Source: Aquirufa aurantiipilula
GTDB taxonomy: Bacteria > Bacteroidota > Bacteroidia > Cytophagales > Spirosomataceae
NCBI RefSeq assembly: GCF_019923745.1
Contig: NZ_JAANOG010000001.1
Span: 1 to 64,000 of the forward strand
Direction: 5' to 3'
Length of the DNA: 64,000 bases
Shown here: positions 54,380 to 62,960 of the stretch, one piece after another
Layout of the letters: every line of letters starts with the position of its first letter
Position numbering within the stretch: the first letter of the stretch is position 1
Made by a program: the position numbers and the translations under genes
Notes under the pieces: generated by a model
Database searches by the model: none
Told to the model about the DNA's origin: nothing
What the model saw: only the letters and a program-made list of their open reading frames with translations

Positions 54380-54790
54380 GTTTTGTCGGAAGTATCATTG
54401 AATGTAAATTATTTCCATGTAAAGTAAAATTACAAACAATAGCCACAATAATCATAGTGGCTTATTTTTCTGGTGGAGAGCCAATCAAAGATGCTATACC
54501 CAAAATAGGCATGACACGAATTTACCCTAATTGATTTATTCAAGTCCTTGTAAGTAGCGTGTAAAACTTGCCATTCATTCAGTTTTCACTAGTGTTCAAG
54601 TGATGTAAACGTTGGTGAAATTCTTGATTTCTTCGAGTTTGATTTTTTGTGGTCATCATGCCACATTCTTTTACATGAGTCCTTAACAGTTCAAGTAGTA
54701 AAGAATGTGACATAAATCCATGAACTAAAAATCTTCGTTCTCTATTCTACCATCTACATTTTCTAATAACTAAACCCTAATCCCTAACAA
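54380..54790. other. Gene-free stretch with a stem-loop and repeat remnants
   Basis: No convincing frame exists here. CACATTCTTT (54662-54671) and AAAGAATGTG (54700-54709) form a perfect 10-bp stem with a 28-base loop. Toward the end, ATTCTACCATCTACATTTTC (about 54737) resembles the GAATGNA family and CTAATAACTAAACCCTAATCC (about 54765-54790, broken by one base here) belongs to the TTAG family. The rest shows nothing I can name. Confidence 0.5.
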
Positions 54791-56221
54791 CTAATAAAGC
54801 ACCCACGTGTCCTTCGAGCCGCCGCCTTGTGAGGAATTGACTACTAAGGAGCCTTTTCTAAGTGCTACACGGGTTAAACCTCCTGGGATTACCTTGACTT
54901 CATTTCCGTATAAAATATAAGGTCTTAAGTCCACATGGCGCCCTTCTGGATGGTCTTCTATCAAACAAGGTACTCGCGACAAGGATATAGTCGGTTGAGC
55001 AATGTAGTTTCTAGGATTTTCTAAAATGTATTTCTTGAATTTTTCTTGTTCCTCTTTAGTTGATTTGGGGCCAATCAACATCCCATATCCTCCTGCTTCA
55101 TTGGCTTCTTTCACCACCAGTTTTTCAATGTTTTCTAAGACATATTTTCTGTCGGCTTCTTCGCCACAGATGTAGGTTTCCACATTAGGTAAGATGGCAT
55201 CTTCGCCTAAATAGTATTTGATGATTTTAGGGACATAAGCATAGATTACCTTATCATCGGCCACTCCTGTGCCAGGTGCATTGGCTAAGGCGACTCTACC
55301 TTTTTTATACACTTCAAATATACCCGGAATACCAATCATGGAATCAGGATTGAAAGTTTGCGGGTCTAAGAAGGTATCATCAATACGACGGTAAATCACA
55401 TCTACGATTTTGAAACCTTTGGTTGTACGCATTTTGACATAGCCCTCATGAACGACCAAATCCCTAGCATCCACTAATTCTACACCCATTTGTTGAGCTA
55501 AATAGGAATGTTCAAAATAGGCCGAATTGTAAATACCTGGAGTTAAAACCACCACAGTAGGCTCGGGGCGATCGCTGATGAAACGTAACATTTCCAACAG
55601 TTTATGTGGGTAATCAGAAATGGTTCTAATCTGAGTTTTGGCCACTACCTCAGGAAATGTTTGTTTGAATAATTCCCTGTTTTCCAACATATAGGATACA
55701 CCGGATGGACAGCGTAAATTGTCTTCCAATACCATGAATTCTCCATTGTCACCACGTATCAAATCCGTGCCTGTAATATGAATCCAAATGTTTTTAGGTG
55801 GCTTAATCCCCATGCAAGGAGCTAAAAAGTTTTTGGAAGAATAAATAACTTCTTTGGGAATGATTCCGTCTTTGATGATTTTTTGATCGGAATAAATATC
55901 GGATAAAAATAAATTTAATGCTGTGATTCGCTGTACTAGCCCCTTCTCCACATTATTCCAATCAGAACCATTCACTATTCTAGGGATGATATCTACGGGC
56001 ATAATACGCTCTGTACCTTCATTTTCAGAATAGACATTGAACGTAATCCCCATGGCCATTAAGGCTCTTTCGGCAGATTGATGTCGACGTAAAAACTCTT
56101 CTTTACTTAATTGTTCTACGCGTTCTTTAAATGGTTCATATCCTTCACGAACTAGTCCTTCCGGACTAAACATTTCGTCGTAAAATCCTTCTGTTTGGTA
56201 ATCTTTAAATGAGAAATTCAT
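54791..56221 (-). CDS. Circularly permuted ATP-grasp protein (DUF404/DUF407 type)
   Basis: The 476-residue protein matches the circularly permuted type 2 ATP-grasp family: EMFSPEGLVREGYEPF near the start, GITFNVYSENEGTERIMPVDIIPRI, LEDNLRCPSGVSYMLENR near 160, VDVIYRRIDDTFLDP, and the C-terminal VNSSQGGGSKDTWVLY. These proteins are predicted peptide ligases; they usually stand next to an alpha-E domain gene and a transglutaminase-like gene, which are absent on both sides here. It is a single gene with a 274-base upstream gap that holds an inverted repeat pair. Confidence 0.9.
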   Translation of the reverse strand: MNFSFKDYQTEGFYDEMFSPEGLVREGYEPFKERVEQLSKEEFLRRHQSAERALMAMGITFNVYSENEGTERIMPVDIIPRIVNGSDWNNVEKGLVQRITALNLFLSDIYSDQKIIKDGIIPKEVIYSSKNFLAPCMGIKPPKNIWIHITGTDLIRGDNGEFMVLEDNLRCPSGVSYMLENRELFKQTFPEVVAKTQIRTISDYPHKLLEMLRFISDRPEPTVVVLTPGIYNSAYFEHSYLAQQMGVELVDARDLVVHEGYVKMRTTKGFKIVDVIYRRIDDTFLDPQTFNPDSMIGIPGIFEVYKKGRVALANAPGTGVADDKVIYAYVPKIIKYYLGEDAILPNVETYICGEEADRKYVLENIEKLVVKEANEAGGYGMLIGPKSTKEEQEKFKKYILENPRNYIAQPTISLSRVPCLIEDHPEGRHVDLRPYILYGNEVKVIPGGLTRVALRKGSLVVNSSQGGGSKDTWVLY

Positions 56222-56295
56222 AGGCCTTATTATTTATGCAATGCTTGATTAGGTAATAATTTAGGATTTTATTTCTGGAAAAAAAAGAACTTTTG

Positions 56296-56490
56296 AATGG
56301 TAAATGGTTAATGGTAAGTGGTAAATTGGATTGTATATCTTCTATATCGTTGATGATTACTTAATACTTTGGTAAACTTTTATTCGTATTTAATATAATA
56401 ATAATTTCTCTTGGGTACATTTAATAATCAAATTACCTGATCAAATTTGTTATAAAATCATTCACCATTCACCATTTACCATTTACAATT
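56296..56490. repeat. Inverted pair of AATGGTR heptamer repeats around 135 bases
   Basis: The left arm (56296-56327) consists of AATGGTA, AATGGTT, AATGGTA, AGTGGTA heptamers. The right arm (56463-56490) reads on the minus strand AATTGTA, AATGGTA, AATGGTG, AATGGTG. The 135 bases between hold no frame. The right arm ends five bases before the start of the alkyltransferase gene, so any promoter for that gene must lie inside or before the pair. Confidence 0.75.
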
Positions 56491-56495
56491 AAATT

Positions 56496-56981
56496 ATGTT
56501 TTTCTACCATTCACCCATCGGGTTTTTACAAATTGGACTTTCAGATAAAGGCTTGACTTCATTACAATTTGTAGAACAAGGGGGTAATGATGTCATACCC
56601 GATAAGTTAAAAAGGATGCAAGAAGAAGTTGTTAGGAACTTGGATGCATATTTTGAGAAACCTAATTGGAAGTGGACTTGTCCTGTTGATTTTTCATCAG
56701 CGACTACTTTTCAAAAGAAAGTTTGGTCAGCTTTGTTAGAAATTCCAGTAGGAGAGGTAATGTCCTACCAACAAATAGCCGAGTTAATCGAACAACCTAA
56801 AGCGGCTCAGGCAGTTGGAAATGCCAATGCCCAAAATCCGGTTCTCTTGTTAGTGCCATGTCATCGAGTAATCGGATCTGATGGCTCCTTAGTGGGTTAT
56901 CGAGGAGAATTGTGGAGAAAAGAATGGTTGTTAAAACATGAAGGATATCCTGGCCTCATTCAGCAATTGAATCTTTTTTAG
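56496..56981 (+). CDS. ogt: Methylated-DNA--protein-cysteine methyltransferase
   Basis: This 161-residue suicide enzyme removes alkyl groups from O6-alkylguanine in DNA. The active site is LLLVPCHRVIGSDGSLVGY near 125-143 with the acceptor Cys of PCHRV, preceded by the helix-turn-helix VMSYQQIAELIEQPKAAQAVGNANAQNP. The length fits the short Ogt/MGMT type without AdaA domain. A PolX-like gene begins 15 bases downstream on the same strand, so both may form a DNA-repair pair. Confidence 0.94.
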   Translation: MFFYHSPIGFLQIGLSDKGLTSLQFVEQGGNDVIPDKLKRMQEEVVRNLDAYFEKPNWKWTCPVDFSSATTFQKKVWSALLEIPVGEVMSYQQIAELIEQPKAAQAVGNANAQNPVLLLVPCHRVIGSDGSLVGYRGELWRKEWLLKHEGYPGLIQQLNLF

Positions 56982-56995
56982 GCTTATCTTTGGGC

Positions 56996-58663
56996 ATGGG
57001 AAATGATGAAATTGTCGACGCACTAGAATTGTTGGTGAAACTATGGGATGTCCATGGGATAAACGAGTTTAAAAGCAAGAATCTAGCTTTTGCTGCCCGT
57101 GGATTGGATAAGTATCCCGGTAAAATTTCCTCTCTTTCAGAATCTGAATTATTACAAATACCCGGTGTAGGTAAATCCATTGTTAAAATCATTTTAGATT
57201 TAATTCAAGTTGGGAGTAGTTCCGACTTAGATGGAATATTGGAACAAACTCCTCCAGGGATACTGAATTTGTTGAAAATCAAAGGTCTAGGACCCAAGAA
57301 AGTTGGACTTATTTGGAAGGAAATGGGTATTACTGATTTAGATGATTTATTAACTGCTTGTGAGGAAAATCGCTTGGAGCAATTGAAAGGCTTTGGAAAA
57401 GCCGTTCAAGAAAATGTGCAGTTATACATTCAGTTTCTCAAACAAAACTCCAAAAAGCTTCGATTGGATAAAGCTACCCATCTGTCCCAAATCATTTTGG
57501 AGCAGTTGAAATCGAAATTCAGTCAAGTAGCCGAAGCAGGGGACTTGTCTAGGAATTGTGAAGTCATTTCTGAACTTGTTTTCTTGGTAGAATCAACCGA
57601 TATTTTTGGCTCAGGCTCGCTCATCAATTCCATTGAAGGAATGGAAGAGGATATCAAAGAATCATCTCCATTTACTTGGAGGGGATTTTTTCATGGCCAT
57701 TTATTAGCAATTCAAATCCACGTAATAGCTCCAGATCAATGGGAAAATGCCTTATTTCAACAGGTGGCTCATCCAGAACATTTGACCGCAATTCAATTTT
57801 ATAAGCATTTTCAAGGGAAGTCGATTTCCTCTGATAAAGAAGTGTATGATACCTTGAATTTGCCCTACATCATTCCTGAAATGCGGGAAGGATTTAAGGA
57901 ATTTGAGTGGTCGCAAAAGTATCAGTCCGAAGAATTGATTCAATATTCCGACTTGAAAGGATGTCTACACAATCATTCCACCTATTCCGATGGTAAAAAT
58001 ACCTTATTAGAAATGGCTGAGGCTTGTCGAGCACAAGGATTACAATATTTTGGTATTGCAGATCACTCTCAATATGCTGCCTATGCCAATGGCTTGAAAG
58101 AAGATCGTGTCATAGCTCAGCAGGAAGAAATTGACCAATTGAATGCGCAATGGAACGATTTCTGTATCTTAAAAGGTATAGAAGCTGATATTTTACCGGA
58201 CGGTTCTTTGGATTATGATGCATCTGTTTTAGCTCGATTTGATTATGTGGTAGCTTCGGTACATGCCCAGTTGGCCATGGATATAGACCGCTCCATGCCC
58301 CGTGTCATTAAGGCTATTGAAAATCCTTATACTTCCATATTGGGTCATCCTACAGGTCGACTATTACTTACGCGCGCTGGTTTTCCATTGCATATGGACA
58401 AGATTTTAGATGCCTGTAAGGCCAATGGTGTTAGTATTGAATTGAATGCAAGTCCGTATCGCTTGGATTTAGATTGGCGATACATATATGATGCCATGGA
58501 CAAAGGGATATATGTTTCCATCAACCCTGATGCCCACCAAATTGAAGGCATCAGAGATATGGAATATGGGGTCAAAGTAGGTAGAAAAGGAGGTTTGTTG
58601 CGTTCCTTAACCTTGAATGCTTTGAATATACAAGACTTGAAGACCTTTTTTAAAAAGGCTTAG
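56996..58663 (+). CDS. PolX-like protein: HhH, degenerate polymerase X core, intact PHP domain
   Basis: The protein has 555 residues from the ATG at 56996; a TTG two codons upstream is possible. The N-terminal about 155 residues have helix-hairpin-helix motifs (LLQIPGVGKSIVKII, LLKIKGLGPKKVGLI, LKGFGKAV). The polymerase core (about 160-310) is degenerate: where family members have GS.RRG...GD.DIL, this has AGDLSRNCEVISELVFLV, and the later VDLRV is IQIHV, so the three catalytic Asp are gone. The C-terminal PHP domain (about 320-555) keeps its metal ligands: LHNHSTYSDG, IADHSQ, GIEADI, SVHAQL, GHPTGR and NPDAH. It is probably a nuclease or phosphoesterase, not a polymerase. Confidence 0.85.
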   Translation: MGNDEIVDALELLVKLWDVHGINEFKSKNLAFAARGLDKYPGKISSLSESELLQIPGVGKSIVKIILDLIQVGSSSDLDGILEQTPPGILNLLKIKGLGPKKVGLIWKEMGITDLDDLLTACEENRLEQLKGFGKAVQENVQLYIQFLKQNSKKLRLDKATHLSQIILEQLKSKFSQVAEAGDLSRNCEVISELVFLVESTDIFGSGSLINSIEGMEEDIKESSPFTWRGFFHGHLLAIQIHVIAPDQWENALFQQVAHPEHLTAIQFYKHFQGKSISSDKEVYDTLNLPYIIPEMREGFKEFEWSQKYQSEELIQYSDLKGCLHNHSTYSDGKNTLLEMAEACRAQGLQYFGIADHSQYAAYANGLKEDRVIAQQEEIDQLNAQWNDFCILKGIEADILPDGSLDYDASVLARFDYVVASVHAQLAMDIDRSMPRVIKAIENPYTSILGHPTGRLLLTRAGFPLHMDKILDACKANGVSIELNASPYRLDLDWRYIYDAMDKGIYVSINPDAHQIEGIRDMEYGVKVGRKGGLLRSLTLNALNIQDLKTFFKKA

Positions 58664-59382
58664 AAGTTTGGTTTCAATAGGTATTTAGCGTAGAATTCAT
58701 CAATCACGCGAACTGCTTCGGTGGGGGTATCTACTAAGGAAAATAAATCCAAATCTTCTTCATTGATATTCCCTTGAATTATCATGGTGTTTTTTACCCA
58801 ATCAATTAAACCTTTCCAATAGTCCGTTCCTACCAATACTACAGGAAAACGGCCAATTTTATGGGTTTGAATGAGGGTTAATGATTCAAACATTTCATCT
58901 AATGTGCCAAAGCCACCCGGCATAATGATAAATCCTTGTGAATATTTTACAAACATCACTTTCCTGACAAAGAAGAAATCAAAATTGATATTCTTATCGT
59001 GGTCAATATAAGGATTGGCAAATTGTTCAAAGGGTAATTCAATATTTAATCCAACGGATCTACCACCTTCAGTTTTTGCTCCTTTATTACCTGCTTCCAT
59101 GATACCTGGACCACCACCAGTAATAACACCATAGCCGTGTCTTACCAATTTGGCGGCAATTTCTTCTGCAACTTGGTAATAGGGATTGTCTGGTTTTGTT
59201 CTGGCTGATCCGAATATGGAAACACATGGACCAATTTTTGAAAGTTTATCAATGCCTTCCACAAACTCACTCATAATCTTGAAAATCCTCCAAGATTCTT
59301 CCGATTTTATTTGTGCCCAGGTTTTGTCTCCAAATGCTTTTTTGATTTTTTCTTCTTCGTGCTGCCGATCGTTCTCCAACAT
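58660..59382 (-). CDS. LOG-family protein (Rossmann-fold nucleotide phosphoribohydrolase)
   Basis: The 240-residue protein has the LOG signatures SIFGSARTKPDNPYY near 54-68, VITGGGPGIMEAGNKGA near 85-101 and IIMPGGFGTLDEMFESL near 151-167; PGGxGTxxE is the catalytic motif. Bacterial LOG proteins cleave nucleoside 5'-monophosphates, as in cytokinin activation, but the physiological substrate is often unknown. The N-terminal about 45 residues are a charged extension found in Bacteroidota members. Its 3' end overlaps the PolX-like gene by four bases on the opposite strand, and it is divergent from rpiB. Confidence 0.9.
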   Translation of the reverse strand: MLENDRQHEEEKIKKAFGDKTWAQIKSEESWRIFKIMSEFVEGIDKLSKIGPCVSIFGSARTKPDNPYYQVAEEIAAKLVRHGYGVITGGGPGIMEAGNKGAKTEGGRSVGLNIELPFEQFANPYIDHDKNINFDFFFVRKVMFVKYSQGFIIMPGGFGTLDEMFESLTLIQTHKIGRFPVVLVGTDYWKGLIDWVKNTMIIQGNINEEDLDLFSLVDTPTEAVRVIDEFYAKYLLKPNF

Positions 59383-59405
59383 AAATTTATTCTTTTGATA
59401 CTACG

Positions 59406-59413
59406 CAAATGTA
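59406..59413 (-). promoter_or_regulatory. Bacteroidota-type -7 element for the LOG gene
   Basis: TACATTTG on the minus strand fits TAnnTTTG. A TTG at 59436-59438 (minus strand) stands 22 bases upstream, close to the expected -33 spacing. It precedes the LOG start by 23 bases. Confidence 0.55.
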
Positions 59414-59426
59414 GGATTTATCCGCT

Positions 59427-59434
59427 TACCTTTG
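59427..59434 (+). promoter_or_regulatory. Bacteroidota-type -7 element for rpiB
   Basis: TACCTTTG fits TAnnTTTG and lies 29 bases before the rpiB ATG. It is interleaved with the divergent LOG promoter, whose presumed -33 overlaps it, so the two genes may compete for polymerase. Confidence 0.5.
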
Positions 59435-59463
59435 TCAAGAATTTAGAACTAAAATACAAGACA

Positions 59464-59901
59464 ATGAGCTTAACTTTTGCTGTTGGTGGTGATCACGCCG
59501 GATTTGATTATAAAAATGATTTGATTGATTTCTTATCTGAAAGAGGAATCACAGTGAAGGATTATGGTACTTTTTCTGCGGATTCCGTGGATTATCCAGA
59601 TTTTGCTCATCCTGTGGCTTCGGCCGTAGAAAATGGTGAACAGCGTTTTGGATTGTTATTGTGTGGAAGTGCCAATGGAGTAGCTATTACAGCCAATAAG
59701 CATCAAGGAATTCGTGCTGGATTAGCATGGAATGTTGAAGTAGCTAAATTAATTCGTCAACATAATGATGCCAATGTTATTTGTTTACCTGTTCGCTTCA
59801 TTTCTTTAGAGGAAGCAAAAGCTTGCTTAGCAGCATTTATTGAAACCCCTTTTGAAGGTGGCCGCCATCAAGGACGTGTTGGTAAAATTTCTTGCAGCTA
59901 A
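59464..59901 (+). CDS. rpiB: Ribose-5-phosphate isomerase B
   Basis: The enzyme interconverts ribose 5-phosphate and ribulose 5-phosphate. The protein has 145 residues from the ATG at 59464; the frame stays open upstream, but that part overlaps the divergent promoter and reads as unrelated hydrophobic sequence. Motifs are AVGGDHAGFDYKNDL, DYGTFSADSVDYPDFAHPVA, GLLLCGSANGVAITANKHQGIRAG with the catalytic Cys, and NDANVICLPVRF. Its last four bases overlap the convergent membrane-protein gene. Confidence 0.94.
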   Translation: MSLTFAVGGDHAGFDYKNDLIDFLSERGITVKDYGTFSADSVDYPDFAHPVASAVENGEQRFGLLLCGSANGVAITANKHQGIRAGLAWNVEVAKLIRQHNDANVICLPVRFISLEEAKACLAAFIETPFEGGRHQGRVGKISCS

Positions 59902-61265
59902 TTCTTTTGGTATAGTTTGGGTGAGATTTGTCGATACGACTTCTTCAAACTAGGTAAATAGACACTCAGTTTTTTGATGTTGTTTTCTGCATCGTAAATA
60001 TAATCTGGAGCGTCTTTTTCAAAATATTCATGAAGTAAAACTACGTTTTTGTATTGATCCAAATTGGAGAAAAGAGGTTTAGCTAAATCCCAATTAACAA
60101 AAGGACCAACCATCTGGTTTCCTAAATATTCCTCAATTTGAGGCCCTAAGACCATCAATCGTTGATTTTTTAAAGTTAATGTTGGATCGGGTATGCGCTC
60201 ACGATCCTTGTTTTTGACTTCTATTTGCACATTGTACCAGGTTCCTGCAATCAATAACCAAATAGCTATTTCTTTTAAAATGGCATTGCTACTTAAATGA
60301 AAAATATTTAATCCAAAATAGGCTAGAGCAGGAAGGAAAAATAGCAAATTGATACGAATCAAGGATGGAACGGTCAAGGTTGCCAACACGGCAGTAATGA
60401 GCCAAATTAAATTGGTTTGCTGTCCTTTTTGGGCATTGGAACGAATTCTTCTACTACGTAAAACCAACCAAAATCCCCAAATTCCAATGAATAAAGCAGG
60501 AGCAAAAACTCCAGCTATTTGAGTGACTTCCAATTGTTCAGGGACCTGAAATTGAAAAGCCGAGCGTTTAAAAACCTGAATCATGAAAGGTAAATTCCCA
60601 TTGATCGAGAAAAACAAAATATTTAATGAGAAAACCATTAAGAACCCGATGAACATTAAAACAATTTGTCGTAAGGTGATACCCGAATAAAAGAGTAGAC
60701 TCAACAAAGCCCAAACAAAGAATAAGGAATAACTCAAGTAAAATAAACTAGCAATGGCGATGTAAATACCAATGAGTATCACACGATCATTGACTTGTAA
60801 AGTTCTTTGTTGATAAATAATTTCTCGCCATGCCAGCAATAAGAATGTTAAGCCAACTAAAGCAGGTCCAGGTGCTAAAAACTCTAAGGATAAATGAAAG
60901 ATAATGGCATACATCAAAAAAGGTAAATACCCAATTTGTGGCATTAACTCAAAGCGCTGTATGGTTTGTTGGAAAATATAGCTTTGATAAATTACGATGA
61001 TGGTAGATAAATAAATATTCCAATGAACAGGAATGGAAAACCATTGCACAATCTGATAAAATAGAGCGGCTAATGGAGCTGTATTGTCGCTAATGTCCTC
61101 ATAAATCAAAAATCCTTGATTCAGCTTTTGGCCCAATAAATAATTCTTAATCTCCCAAGGAAATGGAGCTAAACCCCATTGCTGGATATAAAATAAACTT
61201 ATAAGCCAAATTGCTACCAACAAAAGCGTAGGCAAGATGGAATCAGATTTGAAAATTTGGAACAT
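59898..61265 (-). CDS. Polytopic membrane protein of unknown function
   Basis: The 455-residue protein has about ten to twelve hydrophobic segments up to residue 345 and a polar C-terminal region of about 110 residues. The first loop contains YEDISDNTAPLAALFYQ, which recalls the acidic periplasmic loop of GT-C-type glycosyltransferases (GT39/PMT-like), so a lipid-linked sugar transferase is possible. I do not recognise the exact family. It is convergent with rpiB with a four-base overlap and divergent from rbfA. Confidence 0.6.
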   Translation of the reverse strand: MFQIFKSDSILPTLLLVAIWLISLFYIQQWGLAPFPWEIKNYLLGQKLNQGFLIYEDISDNTAPLAALFYQIVQWFSIPVHWNIYLSTIIVIYQSYIFQQTIQRFELMPQIGYLPFLMYAIIFHLSLEFLAPGPALVGLTFLLLAWREIIYQQRTLQVNDRVILIGIYIAIASLFYLSYSLFFVWALLSLLFYSGITLRQIVLMFIGFLMVFSLNILFFSINGNLPFMIQVFKRSAFQFQVPEQLEVTQIAGVFAPALFIGIWGFWLVLRSRRIRSNAQKGQQTNLIWLITAVLATLTVPSLIRINLLFFLPALAYFGLNIFHLSSNAILKEIAIWLLIAGTWYNVQIEVKNKDRERIPDPTLTLKNQRLMVLGPQIEEYLGNQMVGPFVNWDLAKPLFSNLDQYKNVVLLHEYFEKDAPDYIYDAENNIKKLSVYLPSLKKSYRQISPKLYQKN

Positions 61266-61340
61266 ATTTTTGGAACACCGTCCCTAAATTACGGTTAATC
61301 CAATTATTATTCTGAAATTTGTGAGATTTTTAGGTAAAGA

Positions 61341-61346
61341 AAGGAG
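61341..61346 (+). promoter_or_regulatory. Shine-Dalgarno sequence of rbfA
   Basis: AAGGAG lies four bases before the ATG at 61351. Most genes of this window have no such site, so it decides the start codon here. Confidence 0.55.
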
Positions 61347-61350
61347 AAAT

Positions 61351-61725
61351 ATGGAAAGCAAGCGTCAACAAAAGTTTGGTCGACAAATACAAAAGGATTT
61401 AAGTGATATCTTTCAAAAGGAATTTAAAGAGATTTTTGGAAAAGGTATGGTCACTATTACGGATGTAAAAATGAGCCCAGATTTATCGGCAGCTCGTTGT
61501 TATTTGAGCTTTCTTTTAGTAGAAAATCCTCAGGCAATCGTGGATATTTTGGAAGAAAAAACTAAAGCGATTCGCAATGCCTTAGCCAATCGTATTCGCC
61601 ATCAAGTACGAATCATTCCTCATTTGTCGTTCTATTTAGACGATACTGCTGCTTATGCAGCTAAAATTGAAGCATTATTTGAAGGATTAGTCATTCCTCC
61701 AGCTACTGACGAGGAAGATAAATAA
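61351..61725 (+). CDS. rbfA: Ribosome-binding factor A
   Basis: RbfA helps mature the 30S subunit by binding near the 5' end of 16S rRNA. The protein has 124 residues from the ATG at 61351. Family landmarks are RQQKFGRQIQKDLSDIFQKE, VTITDVKMSPDLSAARCYLSF, and IRHQVRIIPHLSFYLDDTAAYAAKIEAL. A real Shine-Dalgarno sequence, AAGGAG at 61341-61346, fixes this start rather than the GTG ten codons upstream; such sites are rare in this genome. A LolC/E-like gene begins 11 bases after the stop. Confidence 0.93.
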   Translation: MESKRQQKFGRQIQKDLSDIFQKEFKEIFGKGMVTITDVKMSPDLSAARCYLSFLLVENPQAIVDILEEKTKAIRNALANRIRHQVRIIPHLSFYLDDTAAYAAKIEALFEGLVIPPATDEEDK

Positions 61726-61736
61726 ATTGTATTCCC

Positions 61737-62960
61737 TTGAATCTACCCTTATTTGTTGCAAAAAGGTATTTTTTCACCAAGTCTAAGGCGAGTTTTATCA
61801 CCTTCATTTCCCGTATTTCCATGCTGGGGGTGGGAGTGGAAGTCATGGCTCTAATTTTGATTTTGTCAGTTTTTAATGGTTTAGAAGAATTTCAAAAAGG
61901 TTTATTCAAAACCTATGATCCAGATTTAAAGGTCATTTCTACCAAGGATGCTCGATTTACTCTTTCAGCCCAGCAATTAACAGCTGTAAAGTCATTAGAA
62001 GGAGTACGCTTTGTCAACCCTATTTTAGAGGATCAAGCCCTAATTCGTTATAAAAACAAGCAATTGGTGGTTCGTTTTAAAGGAGTGGATGAAGATTTTT
62101 TGAAGGCTGAGCGCTTAAAAAAACAAGTGGTGGAAGGAGATTATTTTATACAAAATGGAGAGCATGCCTTTGCTGTAGTGGGAATTGGAGTTTTTCTGAA
62201 TATGGGTATGAGTTTTGAAGATGTATTTACTCCTATCGAAGCATGGTATCCCAACCATCAGGCCTTAAAGCGTTTCACCGTCAACGAACAATCCATACGA
62301 AGTAATCGATTTTTTCCTTCAGGTGTGATGGAAGTCGAGCAATCCTTTGATAATCAAATGATTTTAGTGCCACTAGCTTGGATGGAGGAATTGATGGGAG
62401 TTGAAAATCAAATTTCAGCCTTGGAAATTATGGTAGGTGATACAGCTGATGAACAACAAGTAAAATCAAAATTGACATCTTTATTAGGTAACTCCTTTCA
62501 AGTTCAGACACGAGATGAGCAACATGCCGCCCTTTTGAAAGCTATAAAGATTGAAAAATTCTTTGTTTTCCTCATCATGGCTTTTGTGATGGGAATTGCC
62601 TCTTTCACTTTATTTTATGCTCTTTCTTTGTTGGTGATTGAGAAAAAGAAAGACCTTTCCACCTTGTTGGCCATGGGTTTTACCAAAAAACACATGTTTC
62701 AAACCTTCTTATTGGTTGGAGTATTGATTAGCTTTTCAGGGGCTATCATTGGCATGATTTTGGGATACGGTTTAGGCTATATCCAACAGGAATTTGGGAT
62801 CATATCTTTGGGAATACCCAATTCATTGATTGATGCTTATCCCATTCAAATGCGGATAGCGGATTTCTTGCAAACCTCTTTGGTGGTCATCATTATCACT
62901 TTTTTAGCCTCCATTTTTCCAGCTAGAAAAGCTGTAGAAATGACTTTTAAGCGTTCGTAG
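61737..62960 (+). CDS. FtsX-like ABC permease (LolC/LolE type), copy 2
   Basis: The 407-residue protein has the FtsX/LolCE layout: a membrane segment near 28-48 (MLGVGVEVMALILILSVFNGL, split by the strand break), a periplasmic domain to about 265, and three C-terminal segments. The start is TTG at 61737: the resulting N-terminus MNLPLFVAKRYFF lines up with MNFPLFVARR of the paralogue at 31132, while the next ATG would cut the first membrane segment. It follows rbfA by 11 bases. Its last 14 bases overlap the convergent symporter gene. No LolD ATPase gene is close. Confidence 0.88.
   Translation: MNLPLFVAKRYFFTKSKASFITFISRISMLGVGVEVMALILILSVFNGLEEFQKGLFKTYDPDLKVISTKDARFTLSAQQLTAVKSLEGVRFVNPILEDQALIRYKNKQLVVRFKGVDEDFLKAERLKKQVVEGDYFIQNGEHAFAVVGIGVFLNMGMSFEDVFTPIEAWYPNHQALKRFTVNEQSIRSNRFFPSGVMEVEQSFDNQMILVPLAWMEELMGVENQISALEIMVGDTADEQQVKSKLTSLLGNSFQVQTRDEQHAALLKAIKIEKFFVFLIMAFVMGIASFTLFYALSLLVIEKKKDLSTLLAMGFTKKHMFQTFLLVGVLISFSGAIIGMILGYGLGYIQQEFGIISLGIPNSLIDAYPIQMRIADFLQTSLVVIIITFLASIFPARKAVEMTFKRS

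Noticed and set aside
59311..59463. 51-codon N-terminal extension of rpiB
   Set aside because: It overlaps the divergent LOG gene and the promoter region. RpiB proteins begin at the ATG at 59464.
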